From Tubulanus polymorphus (taxonomy: Eukaryota > Nemertea > Palaeonemertea > Tubulaniformes > Tubulanidae), in NCBI RefSeq assembly GCF_964204645.1, contig NC_134036.1:9970704-10030703 (forward strand): a DNA stretch of 60,000 nucleotides, read 5' to 3'. The notes under the pieces are model-generated. The model was not told the origin of the DNA, ran no database searches, and saw only the letters and a list, made by a program, of their open reading frames with translations. The position numbers were made by a program, and so were the translations under genes. Positions 1-12,869 of this stretch are shown here, piece after piece. Within the stretch, counting starts at the first letter, position 1. Each line of letters begins with the position of its first letter.

Positions 1-2614
1 GATTCTTCCATACGACTGTTTTTGCCATCAGCTACTGCTGTAAGTTGACAAAATTCTACCATGCAACTGTCCTTGCAGGCCGTAACAACATGAAGTTGAC
101 AAGACTCTACCATACGACTGTTTTTGCCATCTGCTACCGCTTGACATTGATAAGGCTCTACCATACGACTGTCTGTGCAGGCTGTAACTGAAGGCGATGG
201 ACACAATTCTACCATACGACTGTTTTTGCAGTCTGCTACTGCTGGAAGCTGACAATATTCTACCATAGGACTGTCTGTGCAGGCTGTTACTGCAGGCGGT
301 TGACATGATTCTTCCATACGACTGTCTGTGCAGTCTTCTACTGCAGGCAGTTGACATGATTCTTCCATACGACTGTTTTTGCCATCAGCTACTGCTGGAA
401 GTTGACAAAATTCTACCATGCAACTGTCCTTGCAGGCCGTAACAGCAGGAAGTTGACAAGACTCTTCCATACGACTGTTTTTGCCATCTGCTACCGCTTG
501 ACATTGATAAGGCTCTACCATACGACTGTCTTTGCAGGCTGTAACTGCAGGCGATGGACACAATTCTACCATACGACTGTTTTTGCAGTCTGCTACTGCT
601 GGAAGCTGACAATATTCTACCATAGGACTGTCTGTGCAGGCTGTTACTGCAGGCGGTTGACATGATTCTTCCCTACGACTGTCTGTGCAGTCTTCTACTG
701 CAGGCAGTTGACATGATTCTTCCATACGACTGTTTTTGCCATCAGCTACTGCGGGAAGTTGACAAAATTCTACCATGCAACTGTCCTTGCAGGCCGTAAC
801 AGCAGGGAGTTGACAAGACTCTACCATACGACTGTTTTTGCCATCTGCTACCGCTTGACATTGATAAGGCTCTACCATACGACTGTCTTTGCAGGCTGTA
901 ACTGCAGGCGATGGACACAATTCTACCATACGACTGTTTTTGCAGTCTGCTACTGCTGGAAGCTGACAATATTCTACCATAGGACTGTCTGTGCAGGCTG
1001 TTACTGCAGGCGGTTGACATGATTCTTCAATAGAACCGTCTTTGAAGGCCATAACCGCAGGAAGATGACAAGATTCTTCCATACGACCTTCTCCACATGC
1101 GTCAACAGAAAGAATGTGAGAAGATTCAATCAGACTGTTTTTGCAGGTCTCAGCCAAAACATCGGGGAGTTTGCAGGATTTTTCCATACAACTACTTTTG
1201 CAGTCTGCTCCTGCTGGAAGTTGACGAGATTCTACCATACCACTTGCGCCACAGGCGCGAACTGACAGAAGTTGACAGGATTCAACCCTTAAACCGTTTT
1301 TGCAGGCTTCAACAGCGGGAAGATAAGAGGATTCAACCATATGACCTTCTCTCCAGGCGTCGACAGAAGTTGACAGGATTCAACTTTTAAACTGTTTTTG
1401 CAGTCTACTACTGCTGGACGTTGATAAGGTTCTACCATACGACTGTCTTTGCAGGCCGTAACTGCAAGAGATTGACATGATTCTTCCATACGACTGTTTT
1501 TGCAGTCTGCTACTGCTGGAAGCTGACAATATTCTACCATACGACTGTTTTTGCCATCTGCTACTGCTGGACGTTGAAAAGGTTCTACCATACGACTGTC
1601 TTTGCAATCTGTAACTGCAGGCGATTGACACAATTCTACCATACGACTGTTTTTGCAGTCTTCTACTGCTGGAAGCTGACATGATTCTTCCATACGACGG
1701 TCTGTGCAGGCTGTTACTGCAGGCGGTTGACATGATTCTTCCATATGACTGTCTGTGCAGTCTGCTACTGCTGGAAGCTGACAATATTCTACCATAGGAC
1801 TGTCTGTGCAGGCTGTTACTGCAGGCGGTTGACATGATTCTTCCATACGACGGTGTGTGCAGGCTGTTACTGCAGGCGGTTGACATGATTCTTCCATACG
1901 ACTGTTTTTGCATGCAGTAACTGTAGGAAGCAGATATGATTCTTCCATACGACTGTCTTTGCAGTCAGCTACTGCTGGAAACTGACAATATTCTACCATA
2001 GGACTGTCTGTGCAGGCTGTTACTGCAGGCGGTTGACATGATTCTTCCATACGACTGTCTTTGCAGTCTGCTACTGCTGGAAGCTGACAATATTCTACCA
2101 TAGGATTGTCTGTGCAGTCTGTTACTGCAGGCGGTTGACATGATTCTTCCATACGACTGTTTTTGCAGTCTGCTACTGCTGGAAGCTGACAATATTCTAC
2201 CATAGGACTGTCTGTGCAGGCTGTTACTGCAGGCGGTTGACATGATTCTTCCATACGACTGTCTGTGCAGTCTGTTACTGCAGGCGGTTGACATGATTCT
2301 TCAATAGTATCGTCTTTGAAGGCCATAACCGCACGAAGATGACAAGATTCTACCATACGACCTTCTCCACATGCGTTAACAGAAAGAATGTGAGAAGATT
2401 CAATCAGACTGTTTTTGCAGGTCTCAGCCAAAACATCGGGGAGTTCGCAGGATTTTTCCATACAACTACTTTTGCAGTCTGCTCCTGCTGGGTGTTGACA
2501 AGATTCTACCATACCACTTACTCCACAGGCGCGAACTGACAGAAGTTGACAGGATTCAACCCTTAAACCGTTTTTGCAGGCTTCAACAGCGGGAAGATAA
2601 GAGGATTCAACCAT
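1..2614 (-). CDS. candidate 17-residue Cys-repeat protein (partial, frame-shifted)
   Basis: On the minus strand a 441-codon frame runs from 2614 down to 1289. A second open frame runs from about 1377 to position 1 without a stop and leaves the window. Both encode tandem 17-residue units of the form MEESCQPPAVTACTDSR with two mostly conserved cysteines. The two parts differ by one frame shift near 1360, beside a duplicated segment. Upstream the frame stays open to about 2752, where an AG that could be a splice acceptor precedes it. No signal peptide or known domain is visible. Because the repeat is a multiple of three and lacks stops, open length alone is weak evidence. It could be a real repeat protein exon or simply a satellite. 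Confidence 0.3.
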
Positions 2615-2660
2615 ATGACCTTCTCTCCAGGCGTCGACGGACGGACTGTTTTTACAGGCC
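1..2660. repeat. 51-bp minisatellite with higher-order organisation
   Basis: The basic unit is 51 bp and typically reads as an ACGACTGT core, a GCAG/GCCATC segment, then TTCTACCAT or TTCTTCCAT. In the first kilobase seven units form a 357-bp higher-order repeat that recurs at about 28, 385 and 742. A more diverged block of roughly 300 bp occurs twice, at about 1030-1380 and 2300-2640, so the array also carries a duplication of about 1.27 kb. The repeat continues past the left edge of the window. All units are multiples of three, so reading frames stay open trivially in several frames. Confidence 0.95.
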
Positions 2661-2759
2661 GTAACTGCAGAATCTTGGCGGGATTGTACTGTATCATTCT
2701 CTCTGGAGGGCTGAACCGAGAAACAAACTCTTGGTGGTCCCTCTACCTATCAATATTAC

Positions 2760-4979
2760 AGATATCAAAATGCATAAGAAATCGGGTAGTAGTTTAAGTG
2801 TACGTACGTACATGGCAGTGAATAAATAATTAAAAGGTTATAGTAAGCAATTATATGGATTTCCCAAGTTCCCAGGGGGTCCACGGGCCTCGAGTTTGTA
2901 TAATTCATTAACACAAGGAAGGAGGCGTAGACCTTGGTTTCCTGAAACTGTGAAACTCCTTCAATGTATTGTTATACGGTCCTGCAAGCAGCTGTCAATT
3001 TGCTGACTGAAAACCCCCTCAGACAATCACTGTTCGGACTTCGAAATCCGGGTGAACACATTTTTTGCAAATGGTGAATGGATGATCTTGTTTTGGGAAA
3101 ATGCATACAGACGGCAGGTTGATAGCTTCATTAGTTTCTAGTTCTCACATCTGATGCTGCAACTAATATGGTAAACTCGATATGATAAATAGTCTATTAT
3201 AAACCAGACTGTTCCTTGTAAAATCGTTATATATTTCTATATGAAACTGATTTACAGACATGTTGGGTCTTTCAAATTAAGTATTTAGATATCTATATGT
3301 TCCGCATACATAATTACCATAGTAAATATAGGCCTATACAGTCAAACCCTGTAAGGACGATTCGGGTTTTAACAAAACCTTAGAGATACGATGAAGTACA
3401 TAAGGCCCCAAGAGGCAAAATGTCAACATTCGCTTTTCATAAACGATGCAATCTGTGGGTTACATTCGTCAAAGAATACACTCCTGGCACAATTGTGTTT
3501 TACACAGTACAATTGTGTTTTATAAGTACCGTAACAGTACTACCGAAGACAGGGAGATGGCAAGAACGAATACCTCGGATCAATATTTTGCATTTGTCAT
3601 GGAATGTGGAATAAAATTAATTTGAATTTAGTGTAATTTTTTCCAATAAAATAAAACTCAATTTGATTATTTTTGTTCAATAATATAAAAATTGACTTGG
3701 ATTTTATATTTTTTGCCGTAGGTTGAATTTGCAATTCGAGTACATAGAAAATCTGTATAACAAGTTTCCACTGTATTGGAAGCATCAAACTCATATGCAC
3801 TACATGAGAGATCAATACTCAATTGGACCGCAATATTGGTAGTCAATGATGTTTAATAGCCCAGTATTTTCCATATCAGAGATAGAAATAACCATGGGAA
3901 TTTGAAAAAAAGTCCTTTTGGGTCCCTCAAACTGCGGATTTCCCTATGTTCAACAACTAATACATTCCCTATGCCTTTTTTTAATAGCTTGGTTTACGGG
4001 ATAGACCAATTAAAATATTCTTTTGGCGGAGGAAATAAAAAAAAAATTCCCTCAGTGAGATAAAATCACTTTTTGAAGGAAGAGGGAACTGTCGATAGGG
4101 CAATATACCTATGTCCAAACACAAATGATTCTTGGAAAGTTCTAATTTTGCACACTGTGATAAAAAAAGAAGCTTGTTCCACAGACGGGAATAAAAACTT
4201 TATTTGACTTTTCTTCAAATTTAGGGAGCCAAGCTATTAAAAAAGGCCTTATTATAGATTGTGCAGATTTATTGGGTCCCTAAGACTGAGACTAATAAAT
4301 ACATATTGGGCCCCTGGACTGTAGGAATCAAATACTTTAGATCAATCCTCCGAACACAATGCACAATTTATGCTGAATTAAATTAAAACTCTACAATACA
4401 AACTAGATCACGTAACTGGGTTGATTGTGCACGTGTGTGGTGCGTGTTTGTGAACGTGATCTTTTGACAAACCTTCAGTTCAAATTAGTAAGTGAGACTG
4501 TAAAGGCTAAAACATTTGTCACAAAATAGTTGAAAAGATGTGTTTTTTACCTTGCTATAACTTCTTTTCACAGAACCACGAAGACTTTGTCTTCCTTAAA
4601 ACAAACAAACAAACAAACAAACAAATAAACAAATGCGTGTATCAATGAAGTATATACCAGGGCCTGTTTGTGTAGCCCTAGTTAATGAACCAAGATCATG
4701 AGGCACCAGTGAAGTATTTTTACACATGTCACCTTGTTAGCAAAAGTTCTGGTAATACTTCTGAATGTTTTCTTTTACCTATTGGCCAAGATAAATAGTA
4801 CAGCCATGATTTGTCTTTAAATTGTTGCCTTTGTGGATTTTTGATATTGAGATATAAAACAAGACAAGTTTTAAGTATGGCAATTCTGTATGTTGGCTGC
4901 ATGAGACATATCAATCTGAGGTTGCACTGACACATGCCCATTAGAGAATAAACATTTACTCGTCAGACATTATACATAC
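2760..4979. other. non-coding interval with dispersed repeats
   Basis: I see no supported gene. A segment at about 3420-3600 is similar to one at about 7120-7290; both share a stretch ending in GAACGAATACC and GGATCAAT, so they are copies of a dispersed repeat. An AAAC microsatellite lies at about 4597-4635. Confidence 0.6.
4597..4635 (+). repeat. (AAAC)n microsatellite
   Basis: A run of ACAAACAAAC units with two AAAT interruptions. Confidence 0.9.
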
Positions 4980-5185
4980 CACAGGAACTACTTTTTCGCC
5001 AAGGTAGATTTGGCGCGTTATAGTTGTATCTTATCTCATCACCGATGTTGATGTCACCTTTAGCCATTATCGCAAGACAAATGGTCTGCTTGTGTTCGAC
5101 AGCAACTACCTTCGAATTTTCTGTCTCACGAGGCCAGGCGTCGTTGACAAACTTCCCCAAACTATTGATATTCGTGGCATCAATA
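4980..5185 (-). CDS. internal exon of a SET-domain methyltransferase-like gene
   Basis: The exon is bounded on the minus strand by a pyrimidine-rich acceptor ending CTCCTAG and a GTATGT donor. It encodes the C-terminal half of a SET domain: LGKFVNDA corresponds to the conserved RxxNHS/NDA block, and DINIGDEIRYNYNAPNLPW corresponds to the GEExxxxY block followed by the PW ending seen in KMT5A/SETD8-like and PRDM-like SET domains. In this family the Tyr and Asn of these blocks contribute to S-adenosylmethionine and lysine binding. Other exons of the gene were not identified; lower coordinates would be downstream. Whether this is a working host gene or a captured or pseudogene exon cannot be told here. 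Confidence 0.7.
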
Positions 5186-5663
5186 CTAGGAGAAAGAACT
5201 CATTTCGTTTAAGATATATGGGGAAATTGTCAATTAAATAATTTACTTGACATAACTATAGGGCCAAAAATGTCATACAAAACAAGAAAAAATATTTATT
5301 CCGGGGTATATTGGTCAATGATTCTAAGGTTGGTAAGCTTTTGTTATGATAAAACAAATATTACACGATGCTACGAACCTCTAAATAAATCGCTCATGGG
5401 CAAAGTGGTTTACCTTCGAAACCGTAGCTTGTTTGGCAATGGCATTACCTATAAAAACTATTTTGATTTCTTGAGTTCAAAGTTCTATTTTGTATTTAGG
5501 GTTTCTGCTTCTTTCGCACTTGTACGCTTTCCAGTGCGATATGAACCAGTTAGGCAGAAACCCGTTATCACTGCTTTGCAGCTAGGCCTATATTTTATTT
5601 TATCTTTTTCAAAGAGTAATTTTGTAGTCAAATAAGGCCAAAAAACATACATACATTTTTTTA

Positions 5664-5943
5664 AGCCCAACGCACACGGCAAAACATTTGTTTCGCCGAA
5701 ACAGAAAACACGTTTTTCGTAAAACGCTTTGCCCGCAAACGATAAAACGTTCAACGCACATGTGACGAAAAACGTTTTCGACTACACAAAACGTTTTTCG
5801 CAAATCAAGCAGTGCTTGAATCGTGAAAAACGATTTTTGCTCGCGAAAATCGTTTTTCAGTTCGGTGTTTTGTGCTTTGCCTCCCCCGCACATGGCATAA
5901 CAAAAAACATCGAAAACGTTTTCGGTGCCGTGTGCGTTGGGCT
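5664..5943. mobile_element. PIF/Harbinger-like MITE with TTA target duplication
   Basis: Terminal inverted repeats of 18 bp begin AGCCCAACGCACACGGC and are repeated in reverse complement at the right end. A TTA trinucleotide flanks both ends (5661-5663 and 5944-5946), which is the target duplication expected for PIF/Harbinger elements. The 280-bp interior has no transposase and is full of short palindromes built on AAAACGTTTT and TTTTTCG. Short open frames crossing it are artefacts. Confidence 0.8.
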
Positions 5944-5949
5944 TTACAG

Positions 5950-8100
5950 TCCATGTCCAAAATTTGGTAGGGTACAGGTAGGTAGGGAAACTATTTTATA
6001 CTTTGAGAAAAATATTTTTCACGACAAATAAAAATATTTGAAAAATATTTAGATTAAAAATTCATATGATATCACCAATCAGAGGACGGCTGAATATTGA
6101 AATTTCTGGCAGCCTCTTCCAATGTAGGGCCGGAGAAGTTACTGGTACCGCAAAATATCAGTGTATGTAAGTGGATCGTTTTAAACCCCGGATTTTACCT
6201 CTTAAATATTGAGCTCTACTTATACACCGAGAAAAACAATAGTTTGCTGCTTAGTATTAGGTCTCAAGAAATTACAATTTATTACAAATGGTACCAAATT
6301 TAAAACACAGTGCTCATCTTTAGCTAAAACAGTTTAAATGATTATTCATGATAAATTATCATTACTTTATAAGAAAAATAACTTATATTTAAACACCACT
6401 CTAAACAATGCACGTGCGGTAGCAAGCAGCTTACAGTATCGCTATGTAAGAGTGTACACTGTCCGAGCTTGTGTGTGTGTAACACTAACAGTCTACTTAT
6501 TGATTATAACTCCCACGCTTGAAGTGAATGTGAACATTTGCTCACACTTTTATGGTCAATGAAAACAAACTATGGGTATTAAATGAAACAATACCTATGG
6601 CGTATAAAAATATATTCTTACAAAACTATATTAGAAGTGTCTTTAAAATTGTATTCTGTCCAATGACGGATGGATGATGGAGAAAAAGTAAACAGGCAAT
6701 GGCCTGCTGAGGTGTAAGTACCACATTAGGCTAAAACAAGCAGCAGCGGTCTTCTTAAATCGGAAATGCAACACCTTACAAACTTACATACCATAATTTG
6801 CGTTTCTTGAAATTGAAAAAATATAAAAACGATCCTAAATCGTTAGAATATGTTGAGAATCTTTTTTCTCCTTCATCTAGGGAACATAGTTCACCATAGT
6901 ACTCCAGGAGAAAATCCCCTTTACGGAATTTTCTTTTTGAGAAAATACCAAAACCTGAAATAATATAACATGGTCAATTTAAAACATCCACTGTTTAATT
7001 TAAACCAACCTTTGAGCAAATTATCGAGGAATGGTCATTACTACGTTATCAACAATCATACGATTCCAAGACACCTCGCATGAATAAGAGCCCCAAGCAG
7101 CACTACGGCCAGCTGTTCATATTCGCTTTTCATAAATGATGCATGTAGGTTATATTTATCAAAATACACTCCCCGCTCAATATAATTCATAAAGTACAAT
7201 TGTTTTTATTAGTACCACAGACAGGAGGATGGCAGGAACGAATACCTTGGATCAATCTTGCAATTCGAGCACTTAGCTAATAAGCACATCATCTAGGCTA
7301 TCTGTTTTGTGAAAAAGCACCATTATGTTTCTAAAATCAATTTTTTCACTAAAAAGAGCTACGAGCACTATCAGTTAATAACCATGGGTTTATGTTCGCT
7401 CATTCAGCACCCCTTTTCAAACCATACAATCAGCTTTCAGTATAGAGTTGTAACCTATAACTTTTGCCTTAAAAAAATCTATAGATCTTACCTATGTCAG
7501 CGCTAATCCATTTTTTTTCGAACCATTGTGGATCTCTAAGATGTTCCCGGTAGCAGATTACTGGTACTGTTTCCTTGAAAAACATTACAGGCCTAAATCA
7601 TTATGGGATTACAACACATAGCGGCCACCACCTATTTCTTCCATATATTCGTGGAAACATGACATGGTGTGCTAAAGTCTGAGGGTGAGCTACACATTAC
7701 TTGGTTTTCTAATTTTTGTCAGGAGGTATGCAGTTTTAAAATCTGATGAGAACTAAAGCTAAGCTCAGGGTGACAAGAAATTTTCCGGTTGAAAAATTTG
7801 CAGAACGATCCAACAAGACGATTGGGTCATAAGTGGTACTGAGCTTACCTTAAGTAAGGCCTATCTTTGTAGGGACCTTGCACTATACAGGTCACATGTT
7901 CATCAAAAAGATACAATGTTAACACTAGACGCTTACTATTTCTTAAGCCTGACAAAAAGAACAACTAACTGGGTCATTGCAGTCAAATATGAACAACTAT
8001 CTCATTAAAAGAATTCTTAAGATTCTTCATGGGCCTCTCTAAGGGTGTTAGAAAAGTGGTAAAGTTATATATTTGAATACATACCCCGACTTGACGTCTT
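5950..8100. other. no supported gene
   Basis: AT-rich DNA with short spurious frames only. It contains the second copy (about 7120-7290) of the dispersed repeat found near 3.4 kb. Confidence 0.55.
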
Positions 8101-8129
8101 CTGCTAGTTCGTTTCATTATCTGCAAAAA

Positions 8130-9605
8130 ATGCTCAGATGAATGAGAGAATCAATAGTCCACCAGTAACAAACCTAAACAGTTTCTGTATATGGCATGCG
8201 ATATAATTAACAACATGAAAATATTGGGTCTACCACACTGTGGGTTTACTGTGTAATAACTAATATATTATATAGGGCCTACAGTAGATTTCGACCGAAT
8301 TCTTGGGCCATCGAACTGTGGCGTTCCTGTGTGTTAATAACTAATTATTTTCATATAGGAGTTTCCCCTAACGCAGTAGGTTTCCTCAAAAATATCCCAA
8401 ATGATAGATTTCAACCATATTCTTGAGTCTAACAAAATGAGCCTTATCAACTTCCTTATGAATAATTAAACGACAGTAATTCATCTCTTATGATGACTTG
8501 GTCTCCGAGCATAAAAAAAATAGATTGAAATAAATGTTCACCTCGATTATTAAAATCAAAATGGTAGTTGATAAACCAAAATATGCACCATGCAAAAAAC
8601 ATACACACAAACAATGATTGCTAAGAATTCCTGTGTGTCTGGCATGTTTCACCCTGGAATAGAAATAACTGAAACTATACTAGTATATGAATAAGTTGGA
8701 GCCTTTACAATTTTTCTCCAATGGCTGCATTTAAATTTTTTTCTAGAATGGCCAGGGTATTAATTAGTACAGTTTATCGTCAGAAGAGGATAAGGAATGA
8801 TTAGAGTTAAATAGGGAAAATCAAATTTCAAATAAAGGAAATGGAGTTAGGTCAGACTCTATAGCCAGAATCAACAGTCCACCAATAACAAACCTAAGTT
8901 CAGAAACTGTGTAGGTATATGGCATCTGATATATTTAACCACATATATGAAAATATTGGGTCTACCACATTGTGGGTTTACTGAGTAATTACTGATATAT
9001 TTCACATGCTCAATTCCCCTCAAACTGTTCCCATAAAAATATTCCATTTGGTAAATTTGAACCAAATTCTTGGGTCTTATTTAAGGAGCCTTATTAACTT
9101 GCTAGTGAATAATTAAACGAGACAGATAGTAGGCTTATTGATTGGTTAACCCATTTGTCTAGAGAATGAACACTACATGTCCATACAAGCTTTGTGGCTA
9201 TTGCTCAGTGAACAGTGATTCATCTCTTACGATGACTTGGTCTCCCAGCATAAAAATAGATTGAAATAAATGTACCTCGGTTATTAAAATGGTGATTGAT
9301 ACACCAAAATATGCACCATACAAAAACACACACACAAACAATAATAGCAAAGAATTCCTGTGTGTCTGGCATGTTTCTACCTAGAAAAGAAACAACTGAA
9401 ACTACACTAGTAGGCCTACATGAATAAGTTTAAGGCTTTTCAGATATTTCTCCAATGTCTTCATTTCAATTTTTTCTAGAACGGCCAGTGTAATAGCCCT
9501 CTGATACAGTGCAGGAAGAGGATAAGGAATACTTGGAGTTAAATATGAACTGTACAATTGAAAATAAGGAAAATGGATTTAGAGATACAGGTCACACTCT
9601 ATAGC
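8130..9605. repeat. tandem duplication of a unit of about 740 bp
   Basis: The block beginning AATCAATAGTCCACCA at about 8148 recurs at about 8870, and the order of landmarks is the same in both copies: the ATATTGGGTCTACCACA line, a TTCTTGGGTC line, CCTGTGTGTCTGGCATGTTT, then a TTTTTCTAGAA line. A third, shorter start lies at about 9606. Copies are diverged by substitutions and small indels. No coding potential was seen. Confidence 0.8.
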
Positions 9606-10245
9606 CAGAATCAAAGTAGTCCACCAATAACAAACTTAAACAGATACTATTGAAGTATTTGGCATGCAACATATTCAACGACATATCTGAAAATATTGGG
9701 TCTACCGCACTGTGGGTTTACTGTGTAATTCCTAATATATTTCAATAATAGTCAGAACAAACCTAAACAGATACTAATGAAGTATAGGCCTATGGCATGC
9801 AACATATTTAAAGAAAAATCTGAAAATATTGGGTCTACCGCACTGTGGATTTACTGTGTAATTCCTAATATATTTCAATAATAGCCAGAATCAATAGTCA
9901 ACCAATAACAAACCTAAACAGATACTAATGAAGTATAGGCCTATGACATGCAACATAGGCCTATTTAACAACATATATGTGAAAATATTGGGTCTACCGC
10001 ACTATGGGTTTACTGTGTAATTCCTAATATATTTCAATAGGCCTTATAGCCAAAGTCATTAGTCCACCAATAACAAACCGAAACAGATACTAATGAAGTA
10101 TAGGCCTATGACATGCAACATAGGCCATATTTAACAACATATGTGAAAATATTGGGTCTACCGCACTATGGGTTTACTGTGTAATTACTAATATATTTCA
10201 ATAATAGCCAGAATCAATAGTCCACCAATAACAATGGACACCAAA
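9600..10245. repeat. tandem array of a unit of about 150 bp
   Basis: Four to five copies of a unit containing CCACCAATAACAAACC, TACTAATGAAGTATAGGCCT, GAAAATATTGGGTCTACCGC and CCTAATATATTTCAATA. It derives from part of the neighbouring unit of about 740 bp and is interrupted by TAGGCCTA insertions. Confidence 0.85.
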
Positions 10246-10789
10246 AAAATCATACAGCCGCCATCTTGTGTCCAATCGACCCTATTTTTCTTATGCTAAT
10301 GTACCATGGTGGATACAAACATGTGAAAGATCAAGATAATTGATTAAAGAATTTTCAAAATTTCCCATGAAAAACTTGTGTAGGCCTATACTGATTTTGA
10401 TGAGCACCAATGGCTGCCAGTCCGCCATCTTGATTTGGATCAGGTCAGTATTCGGGCTGAAGATGTTAGGGTAGATACATGTATAAATCAAAGATCAAGA
10501 CAATCCATTAAAGCGTCTTCAAAACTTCCCAAAATAACCAGATTCCAATGGACGAAAAGATGTATCTAGGGTAGATACATGTATAAATGTGACGCAAAAA
10601 CACACAGCCTGATAGCTGGGAAATCCCCATAAAAACTAATGTTGGCTACCTAGCAACAAAGACCTGTGAAACAATGAGGTAACCTGTGTCATAGGCCGTC
10701 GTTATTGGTTGCAATTACGTCACAATACAATATACAATAGGCCTATTTCTGTAACTAGGGGTCCAGGACACCATGCCTACTTAAGAAGT

Positions 10790-11990
10790 GGTCCCAAATG
10801 CTCAACAATCTAACAATTTCAATATTCAATACCCCCTGGTGACCATAACAAAAACCAATGACCTTGAAACACCACAATCATAGAACATGTCAGCAGCTAC
10901 GATTTTGTAGGCCTAATTGATGTGATAACAAAATATGCCTCGTTACCAATTTAATATCGAAATACTAAATTATTCTACTATTCAACGCCCCCTGGTCACC
11001 ATATTCAAAACCCAATGACCTCGAAACTCACCACAATCATAGAATATGTCACTACATGAACTACAACTTAGCAATTGATCATGGTAACAAAATATGCCTA
11101 GGTACCAATATAACAAGGAAATACTAAGTTACTCTACTATTAAACGCCCCCTGGTGACCATATAGAATAACTTATGACCTTAAAACTCGCAACAATCATA
11201 GATGATGTCATGAGCTACAACTTTCCAATTGATTGTGGTTTCAAAATATGCATAGGTACGAATATTGAAGAAATGCTAAGATATTGTATTATTCAACACA
11301 CCCTGGTGGCCATATACAAAATCCATTTACCTTGAAACTCACCACAATCATAGAACACGCTATGAGCTACAACTTTCTCATTGATTGTGGTAGCAAAATA
11401 CGCTTAGATATCAATATAATGCCGAAAAACTTTTTCCCACTTACGAATGAGTACTGGTGACACCAAGATGGCCGCCAATTGCGTTATAATCGGCTGATGA
11501 AAAATACCTGTCTCAGGTATAAAACATCCCTTTCCAAAGAATACCCATCACAAATTGCAATGAGAAATGGCAAACCAGTAGGAAGCTACAGGACTCAGAA
11601 TTCGAGCCAAAATTGACATTTTTGGGCACTAAAAAGGTCATAAGACGGCCATCTTTAGTCCGATCGACCCAATTTTTGTTATGCTGATGGGCCCTGGGGG
11701 GATTCACATATATCCAAAAGATCAAGGTAATTGATCAAAGCGTCTTCAAAATTTCCCTCAAAAAGTTCAAAAATGTGTAAAAAGTGCCGATTTTGGCAAA
11801 CAACAATAGCTGCCAGTCGGCCATCTTGATTCTGACGGCCAGTTTTTGGGCTGAAGATGTGTCTAGAGTAGATTCATGTGTAACCCAAATATCAAGACGT
11901 TACATTGAAGCGTCTTCAAAACTTCCCAAAATAACTGGACGGATGGGCGACGGACGAAAAGTGAACGCAATAGCCCGCTGGGACGTAAGT
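10790..11990. repeat. interspersed repeat with internal tandem units of about 165 bp
   Basis: Units near 10.80, 10.98, 11.14 and 11.29 kb each carry CCCCCTGGTGACCATA, a GACCTTGAAAC line, and CACAATCATAGAA. The 3' part includes GATGGCCGCCA-type lines and ends GCAATAGCCCGCTGGGACGT with an imperfect palindrome (GTCCCAAGTGGGC). A diverged copy occupies about 30,060-30,900, so this is a dispersed family, probably non-autonomous. No coding sequence was found. Confidence 0.7.
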
Positions 11991-12697
11991 CCCAAGTGGG
12001 CTAAAAAGGAGTTAACAACACCCACAAACTACTCAACTTCAGTTGCTTAATAGGCCTACATCGTTATTCCATCCAATTTCGATAATCAGTCTGAAAACAA
12101 CCCTTCGCACCTAAAATTCCAGCATTCTAGCGAGGAGGTAAGCATCAGTTTCTTGGCCTACATTAGCCTATGCGATGCCAACATTATTGGAGATGAGAGT
12201 TGATGATTATCTATACAATAACTATTTAGGCTTAGCACTGAAAATGTATTTATATTGGCTGTCACAGACTGTGACAGTAGGGTGGGTTAGGCCTGGGTCA
12301 ACAAATACCAATCCCAGGTCTAGTAGCAGGCACTGAATCTCTTTACACGAAGGGTGGGTTTACCAAGGTCAGCAATCCGAGGTTAAAATACTGTAAGTTT
12401 ACACAACAGACCATGGCTAGGCCTAACCGACACCAGATTAATCCCAATATGGGTTGTAAATTAGCCTGTCTCTCCGTGAGAAAATTTAAACAGACTATAC
12501 CGTACCGTACGGTGTACGTTCACTTCAATTTAACTCAATATTCCGACAGTTAAGTTCTAAAAAATCCCAATACGCTGAGTCATGAAAGGGGGAATACTCG
12601 TTTCCACAGGACCTTTAGGCCTAACTAAAGATTACGACAAGATTTAGGCCTACCTAACGACTTTTGCTTATTGGGTCCTGTTTATTTTACACACGCC

Positions 12698-12706
12698 AGA
12701 CTACAG
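12698..12706 (+). repeat. left 9-bp target site duplication
   Basis: AGACTACAG directly precedes the left inverted repeat and recurs directly after the right one. Confidence 0.92.
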
Positions 12707-12750
12707 GCAAAAGGTTGAAAGCCTGTTTTGGTCGATGGCTAGTGACGTCA
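12707..12750 (+). repeat. left terminal inverted repeat of the MULE
   Basis: 44 bp, matching the right end with one mismatch (position 34). The innermost eight bases, TGACGTCA at 12743-12750, are a perfect CRE (CREB/ATF) octamer, about 120 bp upstream of the first candidate ATG. Confidence 0.92.
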
Positions 12751-12869
12751 TCAAGATCGCCTTTTTGTTACTCCCACAGCTAAACAACTCACTTTTAACG
12801 GTTAACCGCTGAATTTGAATTTGCTGTCAAGTGTATTCTTGCTGGCTGTTGATTAAAAGATTGTGAATC

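Noticed and set aside
402-1022. Plus-strand frames in the 51-bp array
   Set aside because: They are shorter and less continuous than the minus-strand frame and arise from the repeat period being a multiple of three.
5270-6031. Open frames across 5.3-6.0 kb on both strands
   Set aside because: Those from about 5.6 kb on cross the MITE at 5664-5943; none has a recognisable domain.
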